The notes: a model not told the origin generated them from the letters alone. DNA of 22,532 nucleotides from an uncultured Porphyromonadaceae bacterium (GCA_905193485.1 CAJJOX010000007.1:1-22532); one strand, 5' to 3'. Shown: positions 6,118 to 13,841, numbered from the stretch's first letter. Numbers and translations: made by a program.

Positions 6118-8916
6118 ATGAATTTACACGAATCCCTCAAAGCTGTTTTTGGCAGCGACCGTCTGCTTGACGGCGATCTGTGGCGCGAGATTTATGCGCG
6201 CGACGCCTCATATTATAGCATCAGGCCACAGGCTGTCGTGAGGCCGCGGACCGTGGATGAAATCCGCAGGCTTCTTGGTGTGGCACGCCGCTACGGGGCA
6301 GGGGTGACCTTCCGCACAGGTGGAACATCTCTTTCAGGCCAGACCGTGGGCAGCGGCATCATCTGCGAACTGCGCACATCGTGGGACAGGCATGAGGTGC
6401 GGTCCGACGGCCGGAGCGTGTGGTTCGAGCCGGGCGTCACGGCCGACCGGATCAATGCGTTCCTGCACCCGTATCACACGCACATAGGCCCCGATCCGGC
6501 AAGCTCGTCGGCTGCAATGATGGGCGGCATACTCTCCAATAACTCCAGCGGCATGGAGGCAGGCGTGGAGCACAACTCCTATCACACATTGCGCTCAATC
6601 GAGTTTATGCTCGCCAACGGACACACCTACAACAGCGGAGTGACCGCCGACCGCCGCCGTTTCGAAACGGAAGAGCCGGATCTGTGCCGCGGCCTTATGG
6701 AGATCAGACACAAGATCATGAATGACGACGCCATGAGGGAAAAGATCGTCAGGAAATACCGCATAAAGAATGTGACAGGCTATGCCATGAACTCGTTTGT
6801 CGACTTCGACAATCCCATGGATATATTCGCCCACGTGCTTATAGGGAGCGAAGGGACGCTTGCCTACATCATTTCGGGGGAATTGTCCACTCTGCCGCTT
6901 TACGACGTCTACAGCAGCTCTCTGCTCTATTTCCCGGATGTGACGTCGGCCGCCGCGGCCGCCGCTCCATTAGGAGAGAAAGGTGCGTTGGCCGTTGAGA
7001 TGATGGACTATGCCTCGCTTGTGAGCTATATGGGAAAGAGTCCCGACATGCCTGCCGGCACGACGGCCATGCTTGTGGATTTCGGTGCCGGTTCGCCCGA
7101 AGAGATGGCTCACCTCACATCCTCGCTCACGCCTGAGTTCAAGAAACTCGCCTCCCTGAGCAGAATGGAACCGTTCACAACCACCGTGGTCGAGCGTGCG
7201 GCTCTCTGGAAGATGCGCGACGGCATATTTCCCTGCGTGGCAGGCGCCCGGGCGCCCGGCGCTACCGTCATACTCGAGGATATCGCCGCTCCGGTGAGCG
7301 AGCTCGACCGGCTTGTTGACGGAGTCCAGTCACTATTCAAAAAATATGGCTATGACGGCGCTATTTTCGGCCATGCACGCGCCGGAAACATACATCCGAT
7401 GCTCACCTCCACAATGAATGATGAGCGCGACACATCCCGATTCCGCAATTTTATGGACGATATGGTCACACATGTGCTGTCGCTTGACGGATCGCTGAAA
7501 GGCGAGCACGGGACAGGCCGTGCCATCGCTCCGTTCGTAGCCCGCGAATGGGGCGACGATATCTATGCGTTGATGAAGCGGCTTAAGCGACTCGCCGATC
7601 CCGACAATTTGCTTAACCCGGGAGTGATCATCAATTCCGATCCGGAATGTTTCATGGGTCCGATGAAAGAGATGACATTGTTCGGCCGGTCGATCGGTTA
7701 CGATCATGCCGACAAATGCATGGAATGCGGCTATTGCGAACATGTGTGTCCGTCACGCGACGTGACGCTGACGCCACGTCAGCGACTTCAGGCATTGCGG
7801 GTGATAACCCGGACCGGCAGCGCCGATCTTCGCAGGCAATACCGCTATATAGGCGAGCAGACATGTTGTTCCGACGGATCGTGTGAAAGGCCTTGTCCGA
7901 TGCGGATTTCCACTGCAGAGGTCACAGACCGGTTGCGCGCCCGCGGCAATCCGAAGCTGATGGAGAAGATGCTCGATGCCAGCGCCGGACATTACGGAGT
8001 GGTGGAGAGCGCGATACGCGGCGTGCTCCGCACCGCCGTGGTGACCGGCAAGATCGTTTCGCCCTATCCATTGATATGGGCGACAGATCTGATGCATCGT
8101 CTGTGCAGCCAGGTTCCGCACTGGTCGAGATATTTTCCGTTTCCGGCCAAGATACACTGGCGGGAGGATCTGGAGCCCGACTATCTCTATTTTCCCGCAT
8201 GTGTCACGAGAATCTTCGGCGGCTCGACTCTTGGCAAAGACGATATGATCACAGTGGTGATGCGCATCGGATCGCGTGCCGGCCTGCGCATGTCGTTGCC
8301 CAAGGAGATGCACGGCCTCTGCTGTTCACAGATATGGCAACACAAAGGCGATCCCGAGGGGCAGGCCACGGTCGCCAACAAGACTGTCGAAGCGTTCTGG
8401 CGTCTGAGTGGCGGGGGGCGTGTGCCGATAGTCTGTGATACCACTTCGTGCACACACACGTTGCTCCGACTATCTGACTCTGAGCTTACGGAAGAAAATG
8501 CGCAACGCTATAAATCGTTGAAAATCATCGATATCACCGCATGGCTGTCGGAAGTGGCGATGCCACGTCTTGCCGTCGTCAGCCCCAAGGAGCGCGTATT
8601 GCTTCATCCCACATGCGCCGCGCGGTTGTCGGGATTGCAGGAGGCTATGGTGAATGTCGCCCGGCAATGCGCACACGAGGTTGAAGTGCCGGTAAACTGT
8701 CAGTGCTGTGGTGCCGCCGGTGACCGCGGATTCATATATCCCGAAGTGGCCCGCAGCGCGACGGCGCCGGAAAGAGCCGAGATCGGCGACAAAGAATATG
8801 ACGGATATTATTCACTGGCGCGCACATGCGAGATTTCAATGAATAGTACCATCGGCCGTCCCTACGAATCGATAGTCTATCTGGTGGACGAAACGACCGA
8901 GGCAAAAAAACGCTAA
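6118..8916 (+). CDS. FAD-linked oxidase fused to a 4Fe-4S/CCG-domain dehydrogenase (GlcD-GlpC-type, 2-hydroxyacid dehydrogenase family)
   Basis: This 932-residue protein would oxidise a 2-hydroxy acid (D-lactate or D-2-hydroxyglutarate type) and pass electrons through Fe-S clusters; the substrate is not determinable here. The N-terminal PCMH-type FAD domain has FRTGGTSLSGQTVG (65-78) and GPDPASSSAAMMGG (124-137). The FAD-oxidase C-terminal domain has GHARAGNIHP (418-427) and GEHGTGRA (462-469). A ferredoxin module follows, with Cys534, 537, 540, 544 and a second set near Cys583/584, 589, 593. Two cysteine-rich CCG-like repeats end it (LCCSQ at 734-738; CQCCGAAG at 861-868). The ATG at 6118 is chosen because family similarity starts there. 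Upstream in-frame starts at 6058 and 5992 would overlap the divergent promoter region. Confidence 0.9.
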   Translation: MNLHESLKAVFGSDRLLDGDLWREIYARDASYYSIRPQAVVRPRTVDEIRRLLGVARRYGAGVTFRTGGTSLSGQTVGSGIICELRTSWDRHEVRSDGRSVWFEPGVTADRINAFLHPYHTHIGPDPASSSAAMMGGILSNNSSGMEAGVEHNSYHTLRSIEFMLANGHTYNSGVTADRRRFETEEPDLCRGLMEIRHKIMNDDAMREKIVRKYRIKNVTGYAMNSFVDFDNPMDIFAHVLIGSEGTLAYIISGELSTLPLYDVYSSSLLYFPDVTSAAAAAAPLGEKGALAVEMMDYASLVSYMGKSPDMPAGTTAMLVDFGAGSPEEMAHLTSSLTPEFKKLASLSRMEPFTTTVVERAALWKMRDGIFPCVAGARAPGATVILEDIAAPVSELDRLVDGVQSLFKKYGYDGAIFGHARAGNIHPMLTSTMNDERDTSRFRNFMDDMVTHVLSLDGSLKGEHGTGRAIAPFVAREWGDDIYALMKRLKRLADPDNLLNPGVIINSDPECFMGPMKEMTLFGRSIGYDHADKCMECGYCEHVCPSRDVTLTPRQRLQALRVITRTGSADLRRQYRYIGEQTCCSDGSCERPCPMRISTAEVTDRLRARGNPKLMEKMLDASAGHYGVVESAIRGVLRTAVVTGKIVSPYPLIWATDLMHRLCSQVPHWSRYFPFPAKIHWREDLEPDYLYFPACVTRIFGGSTLGKDDMITVVMRIGSRAGLRMSLPKEMHGLCCSQIWQHKGDPEGQATVANKTVEAFWRLSGGGRVPIVCDTTSCTHTLLRLSDSELTEENAQRYKSLKIIDITAWLSEVAMPRLAVVSPKERVLLHPTCAARLSGLQEAMVNVARQCAHEVEVPVNCQCCGAAGDRGFIYPEVARSATAPERAEIGDKEYDGYYSLARTCEISMNSTIGRPYESIVYLVDETTEAKKR

Positions 8917-8920
8917 AAAA

Positions 8921-8952
8921 TTTGGTGATGAAAGGTAAAAGCGCTAAATTTG
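8921..8952 (+). promoter_or_regulatory. Promoter of tRNA-Ala
   Basis: TTTG at 8921-8924, exactly 20 bases, then TAAATTTG at 8945-8952: a full match to the Bacteroidetes primary-sigma promoter (-33 TTTG, -7 TAnnTTTG). The tRNA begins 19 bases after the -7 box. Confidence 0.85.
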
Positions 8953-8970
8953 CAGAGCAAAACAAGCCAA

Positions 8971-9044
8971 GGGGTATTAGCTCATCTGGCTAGAGCGCGA
9001 CACTGGCAGTGTCGAGGTGAGCGGTTCGAGTCCGCTATACTCCA
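8971..9044 (+). tRNA. tRNA-Ala (anticodon GGC)
   Basis: This is a 74-base cloverleaf. The acceptor GGGGTAT pairs with ATACTCC, including the G3-U70 wobble pair that marks alanine tRNAs. The D-arm is GCTC/GAGC. The anticodon stem is CGACA/TGTCG around loop CTGGCAG, with anticodon GGC reading GCC and GCT codons. The variable loop has 5 bases and the T-arm is AGCGG/CCGCT with loop TTCGAGT. The discriminator base is A. The CCA end is not encoded and would be added enzymatically. Confidence 0.97.
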
Positions 9045-9089
9045 CAAAGGCAGCGAGTAAGGAATAAAATCCCGGCTCGCTGCCTTTGT
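9044..9089 (+). terminator. 14-bp perfect hairpin directly after tRNA-Ala
   Basis: Bases 9044-9057 (ACAAAGGCAGCGAG) are perfectly inverted at 9076-9089 (CTCGCTGCCTTTGT), with an 18-base loop. The stem starts on the tRNA's discriminator base. The distal arm is followed by TATT rather than a clean T-run, so it is a weak intrinsic terminator or a 3'-processing signal. Confidence 0.6.
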
Positions 9090-9171
9090 TATTCGGAGAT
9101 TCGGCGGTCAGGCAGGGGCGCCCAACCGGACGGACTGATTGCAAAAAAGATGTCTGAAATATGTGTGATTT

Positions 9172-9218
9172 GGGTAAAAAGAAACGCTGCGGCGGAATTA
9201 TGATTCTGTCGCAGCGTT
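9172..9218 (-). terminator. Intrinsic terminator of tRNA-Tyr
   Basis: On the minus strand AACGCTGCG (9218-9210) pairs with CGCAGCGTT (9191-9183) as a 9-bp stem with an 18-base loop. TCTTTTTA follows immediately as the U-tract. It begins 9 bases past the end of tRNA-Tyr. This is a well-formed rho-independent terminator. Confidence 0.8.
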
Positions 9219-9226
9219 GTCGGTTG

Positions 9227-9309
9227 TGGGCGAAGATGGATTCGAACCACCGAAGGTAGAAACCAGCAGATTTACAGTCTGCCCCATTTGGCCACTCTGG
9301 TATTCGCCC
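9227..9309 (-). tRNA. tRNA-Tyr (anticodon GTA)
   Basis: This is an 83-base class II tRNA. The acceptor GGGCGAA pairs with TTCGCCC. The anticodon stem is GCAGA/TCTGC around loop CTGTAAA, with anticodon GTA. A long variable arm (TGGTTTCTACCTTC region) is typical of bacterial tyrosine tRNA. The T-arm contains GGTTCGAATCC. The discriminator is A and no CCA is encoded. It converges on tRNA-Ala, with 182 bases between them that hold only the two hairpins. Confidence 0.97.
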
Positions 9310-9320
9310 TAAGGATGATG

Positions 9321-9352
9321 CAAAGATAAGCATTTTTACCGTGATGTGCAAA
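9321..9352 (-). promoter_or_regulatory. Promoter of tRNA-Tyr
   Basis: On the minus strand TTTG (9352-9349) is followed after exactly 20 bases by TATCTTTG (9328-9321), a full match to TTTG-N20-TAnnTTTG. The tRNA starts 12 bases after the -7 box. Confidence 0.85.
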
Positions 9353-9394
9353 TTGCTGTCGGAATTGGCAACGATTTGCTTCATCGTGAAGGGG

Positions 9395-10168
9395 TTAATT
9401 GTGGCGTGATAGATCTGAAAGACGCGAAACGGCGGAGCTGATGTAGGGGGTGGGGGAGATGTCGGCTGCCGCTTTGCAGGAAGTGAGAGCGAGGCCTGCC
9501 GCGGCGGAGTCGGACCGCGCGTATTGATCATAATAGTTGGCAAGATAAAGAAGCGCTTCAAGGGAACGTGGATCAAGCTGGACGATCTTGCGGTAGGTGT
9601 CGATAGCCTGAGCCGTGTCGCCTTTCAGCAGCAGACCTTGTGCGAGAGTGTAGAGCAGCGGAAGGCTTTCGGGGTTGCCATCGAGCATCAGCCGGCTGTA
9701 GGCAATCATTCCGTCGGGATCGCGTCTGTAGGTGTAGTAGCGCATCAGATAAGAGTCTATGATGCGTGCAAGCCATGGTTCATGCTGGCGTGTGATGAGC
9801 AGATAGTTTTCATAAAGAGAAGTCTGTCCGACGGAGAAGCTTGTGCGTTCGACGGACGAGAACAGAGAATCCACGGCGACATGCGCCTTAAGGGCCATAT
9901 CGGTGAATTGTATCTGCCGCAGGGTATCGGCGGTCATTCCCGCCGACACGATGGCGCGGCCGTAGAATCGTGTGTCGGAAGGACTGCTGTCGAGGAGCAC
10001 GCCATAGAGGGCGCAAGCGCTGATCCATTCACGATATTGGAAGAATCGGTCGGCGCGGGCTTCCATGCTGTTGTCGGGGGCAGACGTTTTGGCGGCAGCG
10101 GGAAAGAACGAGGCCAAAATGACGAGGATGCACGGAAGAAGGGTTGAAAAGTGGGATGGGGTCAGCAT
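9395..10168 (-). CDS. Exported tetratricopeptide-repeat protein
   Basis: This 257-residue protein has a hydrophobic N-terminal signal (STLLPCILVILASFFPAAA, residues 8-26) with likely AAA cleavage, so it is probably periplasmic. The C-terminal half contains TPR-like helices, best seen at about 169-212 (LPLLYTLAQGLLLKGD, then AIDTYRKIVQLDP and a following ALLYLANYY helix). TPRs scaffold protein-protein contacts; no enzymatic motif is visible and the partner is unknown. The start overlaps the last 7 bases of the S24-family regulator gene, so the two are very likely cotranscribed. The downstream gene is the oppositely placed tRNA-Tyr promoter region. I do not recognise a named family. Confidence 0.75.
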   Translation of the reverse strand: MLTPSHFSTLLPCILVILASFFPAAAKTSAPDNSMEARADRFFQYREWISACALYGVLLDSSPSDTRFYGRAIVSAGMTADTLRQIQFTDMALKAHVAVDSLFSSVERTSFSVGQTSLYENYLLITRQHEPWLARIIDSYLMRYYTYRRDPDGMIAYSRLMLDGNPESLPLLYTLAQGLLLKGDTAQAIDTYRKIVQLDPRSLEALLYLANYYDQYARSDSAAAGLALTSCKAAADISPTPYISSAVSRLSDLSRHN

Positions 10169-10866
10169 TGCAGTCTGATGTTAAGGATTGACTCGACGAG
10201 GTATAGTTTGCGGATTTTTGAGCGCGGGATCTCCATGTCGTCATATTCGGGATTGTCGCTGCGAAGCGTGACCAGTGAGCTGTCAGGATTGCGGCGCACA
10301 TATTTGACGAGCCGGAAATCATCCAGCACTATAACGTATATCTGGCCCCAAAAGATGCAGGAGAGGTCGTTGACGGGACGAATGGCTACGTATGCGCCAT
10401 CGGCAATGGCGGGAGTCATGCTGTCGCCGAACACGCGCACAATCATGCAGCCGGGACGCATGTCGGGGATGTTTATGGATCCGATGATGCGGTCGGCGGT
10501 GAGCTCGCGGCTGAGTTCGCGGGCTCCTGCGGTGACGTCGATATCGTAGACGGGGATGCCTTCATTGGACGGGGTGCATTCCAGGCAGCAGCTGTCGAGC
10601 ACACGCGGTGAGGAATCGCAGCCTGCGGCGGTTTCTTTGGAGTACGGAACGCCGTTTCCGGTCGCGAGCCATGATTTCGACACGGAAAGATCGGCGGCAA
10701 TGCGGTTGACGAGGCCGTCGGTGACAGGCAGTTTGCCGTTGAGGTGTTTCGATAGGTTTGCCGGATCGAGTCCTATGCGGCGAGCGAAGGCTGCCTGTGA
10801 GATGTGCATGTTGTCGATAAGGAAGCGGATGCGGCGTATGACGGATTGCCGGTCGGTTGAAGTCAT
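10162..10866 (-). CDS. Helix-turn-helix transcriptional regulator with S24/LexA-like peptidase domain
   Basis: This 234-residue protein has an N-terminal XRE-type helix-turn-helix (about 10-62, with ISQAAFARRIGLDPANLSKH) and a C-terminal LexA/phage-repressor-like fold. The putative serine-lysine dyad is Ser149 in VFGDSMTP and Lys188 in RLVKYVRR, and an Ala113-Gly114 pair is a candidate self-cleavage site. Such proteins are DNA-damage-inducible repressors when autocleavage works; many Bacteroidales chromosomal copies have unknown targets. The start at 10866 sits just after a good promoter. A longer start at 10965 would run through that promoter and is rejected. No phage genes are nearby, so this looks like a resident regulator. 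Confidence 0.85.
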   Translation of the reverse strand: MTSTDRQSVIRRIRFLIDNMHISQAAFARRIGLDPANLSKHLNGKLPVTDGLVNRIAADLSVSKSWLATGNGVPYSKETAAGCDSSPRVLDSCCLECTPSNEGIPVYDIDVTAGARELSRELTADRIIGSINIPDMRPGCMIVRVFGDSMTPAIADGAYVAIRPVNDLSCIFWGQIYVIVLDDFRLVKYVRRNPDSSLVTLRSDNPEYDDMEIPRSKIRKLYLVESILNIRLQC

Positions 10867-10901
10867 GTGGGGTGTGTTTGGAACAGGTTTGTATCGTGTT
10901 G

Positions 10902-10933
10902 CAAAAATAACAATGGAAAACGTGAAAAGCAAG
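10902..10933 (-). promoter_or_regulatory. Promoter of the S24 regulator/TPR operon
   Basis: On the minus strand CTTG (10933-10930), 20 bases, then TATTTTTG (10909-10902). The -7 box is a full match and the -33 box matches 3 of 4. The -7 box ends 35 bases upstream of the regulator ATG. The leader (10867-10901) contains GTTTG twice on the plus strand with a 6-base gap, a possible operator half-site pair. Confidence 0.6.
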
Positions 10934-10961
10934 CGGATCGTTGGCAAATGATGTGTCGGAA

Positions 10962-11531
10962 TCACAACGGCTGATCAGGGGGCAGTTTCGCCAGAGTCAC
11001 TGCATGCCCCTCGACAGGCTCGAAGAAATGTAGCGACAAAGTGCGGCCGCAGATCCGGACGACGGTCGCCTCCGGATCGGGTGGCAGGATGATATCGCTT
11101 ATGACAAGCTGTGGCATCCCGAGCGCTTTGAATGCGGCTTCCTTGGCAGTCCATGCGCGAAGGATCAGCCGAGGGTCTGAACCGTAGACGTCGAGCTCAC
11201 AAGGTTTCATGAATCTCGGGGCAAGAACCTTGAGCGAGTCGCGCCACGGTTCGGCATCTATGCCCACCGGACATTTCGGATCAACGGCGAGGAAGGCAAT
11301 GCGCGGAGAGTGGCTGACGGATATATGGCCGTCAAACCCATGGATCGACGGTGCGCCGGCATCGTCGTGCAGCAGACGCGCACCGTCGCCGAAACGGTGT
11401 TTCAGCAAGTGTGCCACCGCATCCTTTTCCGCCTTGCGGTGTGCTCCGCGCGGTGTCATGCCGATATGGCACAAACAGACAGTGGTGCCGTCGACAGACG
11501 GGAGGAAGGTTATGTCGGGCGATGAAGTCAT
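10962..11531 (-). CDS. 4'-phosphopantetheinyl transferase superfamily protein (Sfp-like)
   Basis: This 189-residue protein transfers 4'-phosphopantetheine from coenzyme A to a serine of acyl- or peptidyl-carrier proteins in the cytosol. It carries the family metal site VGIDAE (89-94, with Asp92 and Glu94) and the WTAKEAAFKA motif (127-136, with Lys130 and Glu131), plus the HISVSHS segment (69-75). Size and spacing fit a single-domain PPTase of this superfamily. It starts 16 bases after gldD on the same strand, so it is likely part of the gldE-gldD transcript. No polyketide or nonribosomal peptide genes are near. A role on the fatty-acid carrier protein is plausible but inferred. Confidence 0.9.
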   Translation of the reverse strand: MTSSPDITFLPSVDGTTVCLCHIGMTPRGAHRKAEKDAVAHLLKHRFGDGARLLHDDAGAPSIHGFDGHISVSHSPRIAFLAVDPKCPVGIDAEPWRDSLKVLAPRFMKPCELDVYGSDPRLILRAWTAKEAAFKALGMPQLVISDIILPPDPEATVVRICGRTLSLHFFEPVEGHAVTLAKLPPDQPL

Positions 11532-11547
11532 GTGTGAGTGTGTCGGA

Positions 11548-12186
11548 TTATTTCAGATTTCCGGCGGCATGGATGAGATCGGCTGCCACGGCATCGATAT
11601 ATGGTTTTACGGAGTCGGGCTTGAGTGGTCTGCCATCGGCGGCCTCAAACTGCATTGTGCCGCTGATGACCCACCGCCGGCCCTGCGAAATGAATTGCAC
11701 CGGTGTGAGCGTCGGACCGAGCGAAGACAGAATCATGGTGGAATAACCGTCAGGTGAAGCGATCTCGAACTGTGTGGCATAATTGTCGCCGAGGTTCATC
11801 ATCATACGTTGCATGCGGTTCTCCACTATGCGGCGGCGATCGCCGTCGCTTGACACGGGCGAGAACGTGCAGAACAGGGTGGCGCTGTAAGCGGGATAGA
11901 CAACGTTAAGCCAACGCGTGCCTGCGGGTGCCGACCCGTTTACGTCGGGACGATAGAGCGAGGCGTTGGCATTGACCTCGAAGAGCACGGGCATATCGGG
12001 AGCCGTGACGTAGACAGAATCGTAAATGAACGGACGCGGGTATGCGACGGGACGCGGACAGGCGGGACGTGCCCCGATGTCTGACGCGCAGTCGGTGCGA
12101 TCGTTGCCTGCGCAAGCCGACAGGATCAATGCGAGGGGTAATAACCGGGAGAAACAGTTGCGGCGACAGCGGTCCATGGGTTTCAT
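11548..12186 (-). CDS. gldD: GldD-family outer-envelope lipoprotein
   Basis: This 212-residue protein has a lipoprotein signal (hydrophobic LLPLALILSAC, lipidated Cys25). The pattern matches GldD: an early YPRP motif (49-52), a LFEV/Trp-Leu-Asn-Val-Val-Tyr-Pro section, the central GDNYATQFEIASPDGYST region and a QFISQGRRWVISGTMQF block before a helical end. In gliding Flavobacteria GldD is needed for motility and is tied to the type IX secretion machinery. Non-gliding Bacteroidales keep it with an uncharacterised role. Its ATG overlaps the gldE stop as ATGA, and it is followed by the PPTase. The gldE-gldD neighbourhood strengthens the call. Confidence 0.85.
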   Translation of the reverse strand: MKPMDRCRRNCFSRLLPLALILSACAGNDRTDCASDIGARPACPRPVAYPRPFIYDSVYVTAPDMPVLFEVNANASLYRPDVNGSAPAGTRWLNVVYPAYSATLFCTFSPVSSDGDRRRIVENRMQRMMMNLGDNYATQFEIASPDGYSTMILSSLGPTLTPVQFISQGRRWVISGTMQFEAADGRPLKPDSVKPYIDAVAADLIHAAGNLK

Positions 12187-13547
12187 TTGCCGGTTGCGGC
12201 CGGATGCTGAATGTCGGGCATCACCTTTACGCGTACGGATGTGATGCGGTGGTTGGTTATGTCAAGGATGAGGAAGCGGCAACGGCCATAGACCATAGGC
12301 TCTTTTTCTTTCGGGAAGTCGCCCCTTATGGCGAGAAGCATGCCCGCAAGTGTTTCACAATCCTCACAGACATCCTGATAGTCGGCTTCGTCAAGGCCGG
12401 TGATCCGGAAGAAATCGCTGAGAATGATTTTTCCGTCAAAGATGTAAGTGTCGTCGGGTAGGCGTTTGAACGTAGCCTCTTCCTGATCGTATTCATCGTT
12501 GATGTCGCCGACAATCTCTTCGAGGACATCTTCAAGAGTGACGATGCCCTGTGTGCCGCCGAATTCGTCGACCACAATGGCCATGTGAAGGCGCCGGCTG
12601 CGAAAATCCTCAAGGAGATCGTCGATCATCCGCGACTCGGGTACGAAGTAGGGTTTTCGCAGCAGCTTCTGCCATTCGAATGCGGCGTCGGCATTGCCGA
12701 TATAAGGCAGAAGGTCGCGAGAATAAAGAACCCCCTGGATATTGTCCTGTGTGTCGCGATAGACCGGTATGCGGGAATAGCCGGAATCAAGCACTGTTTT
12801 CATCACCTGGTCGAAATTGTCGGTGATATCGATGTCGGTCATGTCGACACGCGGAGTCATGACTTCAGCGGCGGTCGTGTCGCCGAACCGGAGGATGCCT
12901 TCGAGCATCTCCTTGTCGTCGGATGCTTTTACATCGGTGATCTCAAGCGCTTTCGAAAGCTCGTCTGTCGTAACGTCGTGTTGCTTTTTCGTGACTACTT
13001 TTTTCACGAACCCCGAGCTTCGTACGAGCATGGACGAAAGAGGACGGAATATCCTCATCAAAGTGCCGACGCCTCCGATTGCGAATCGCATCCATCGCAT
13101 ATTGTTGGCGTTGGCTATGAGTTTGGGCAGAATTTCACCGAAAAGGAGGATCAGGAAAGTGAGGATTACCGTCTGCACGATGAAACTCATCACGGGAGGC
13201 ATGCCGTTGAAAAGCGGTCCGAGTGCGAAGTTGGTGAGCACAACGATGGTGACGTTTACCAGATTGTTGGCAATTAGGATTGTGGCGAGAAGCCTTTCGG
13301 GCTGTCGCACCACGTTGAGAATTTTTTGTGATTTGGAATCTTCGTCATCATCGAGTTCGTCGAGTTGCTGCGAATCGATGGAGAAAAATGCAATCTCGCT
13401 GCCGGAAACGAATCCTGAAATCATCAGGGCAAGCAAAGCGAGCAAAAGAGCCAGAATCTGGCCGAAATCAAGTCCTGAGGGCACGGCCGCGAATATCGTG
13501 GCCAAAGCAGAGAGAGGGTCGGTTGCGGGTAAAGGGTCTATGTCCAA
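12183..13547 (-). CDS. gldE: GldE, CNNM/CorC-family membrane protein with CBS domains
   Basis: This 454-residue inner-membrane protein is related to CorC/HlyC proteins that handle magnesium, cobalt or other cations. The N-terminal DUF21/CNNM domain (about 30-180) has membrane helices at 28-48, 90-110 and 120-140 and the ISGFVSGSEIAFFS signature (43-56). A CBS pair follows (about 225-345; AAEVMTPRVDM and GTQGIVTLEDVLEEIVGDI within). A CorC_HlyC domain closes the protein (about 365-445). The start is placed at a TTG (13547) giving MDIDPLP. A longer TTG start at 13631 would run through a clear -7 box (TAACTTTG). The ATGA overlap with gldD indicates coupling. Confidence 0.88.
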   Translation of the reverse strand: MDIDPLPATDPLSALATIFAAVPSGLDFGQILALLLALLALMISGFVSGSEIAFFSIDSQQLDELDDDEDSKSQKILNVVRQPERLLATILIANNLVNVTIVVLTNFALGPLFNGMPPVMSFIVQTVILTFLILLFGEILPKLIANANNMRWMRFAIGGVGTLMRIFRPLSSMLVRSSGFVKKVVTKKQHDVTTDELSKALEITDVKASDDKEMLEGILRFGDTTAAEVMTPRVDMTDIDITDNFDQVMKTVLDSGYSRIPVYRDTQDNIQGVLYSRDLLPYIGNADAAFEWQKLLRKPYFVPESRMIDDLLEDFRSRRLHMAIVVDEFGGTQGIVTLEDVLEEIVGDINDEYDQEEATFKRLPDDTYIFDGKIILSDFFRITGLDEADYQDVCEDCETLAGMLLAIRGDFPKEKEPMVYGRCRFLILDITNHRITSVRVKVMPDIQHPAATGK

Positions 13548-13600
13548 GAGGGTGGGGGAATTCGTTAAACAATACAAACGCAAGAGAGCGTTCGGGACTG

Positions 13601-13632
13601 CAAAGTTACAAATCTTTTGAAATGAGAGCAAT
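13601..13632 (-). promoter_or_regulatory. Promoter of the gldE-gldD-PPTase operon
   Basis: On the minus strand ATTG (13632-13629), 20 bases, then TAACTTTG (13608-13601). The -7 box is a full match and the -33 box matches 3 of 4. It lies 53 bases upstream of the TTG start proposed for gldE. Confidence 0.65.
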
Positions 13633-13700
13633 AAAAAAGCGAAAAAAGAGAGGGGATGAAAAATGCGCAGGCCTGGAGGGTTGGATGAAACGGGACGTGA

Positions 13701-13722
13701 GGGAGGGTGGGGAGTGAATGGG
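13701..13722 (+). other. Canonical G-quadruplex motif in a G-rich intergenic tract
   Basis: Four G-runs at 13701-13703, 13705-13707, 13709-13712 and 13720-13722, with loops of 1, 1 and 7 bases, fit the G3+N1-7 rule. A further GGG is at 13727-13729. The motif sits inside a roughly 150-base G/purine-rich stretch (about 13645-13800) that has no gene. Quadruplex formation is not demonstrated. Confidence 0.6.
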
Positions 13723-13809
13723 AGCAGGGTGAATCAGGCTGGAGAATGGGAGGGAACGGATTGGGATGAAGGGTAGGGGTGTGCGCGGCATTCGGTTGAG
13801 GGATGCGGA

Positions 13810-13841
13810 TTTGTGCGTTGGGGATTTTTTTTGTAGTTTTA
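13810..13841 (+). promoter_or_regulatory. Promoter of the yfhO-like gene
   Basis: TTTG (13810-13813), 20 bases, then TAGTTTTA (13834-13841), matching TAnnTTTG except for the last base. The YfhO-like ATG is 41 bases after the -7 box. The spacer includes a run of eight T. Confidence 0.65.

Noticed and set aside
8971..9309. tRNA pair as an integration hotspot
   Set aside because: The 182 bases between the tRNAs hold only two hairpins, and I see no partial tRNA duplicate elsewhere in the window.
13606..13791. A small minus-strand frame in the G-rich intergenic region
   Set aside because: It is a Pro/Ser-rich translation of a low-complexity tract with no start context. It also overlaps the gldE promoter.
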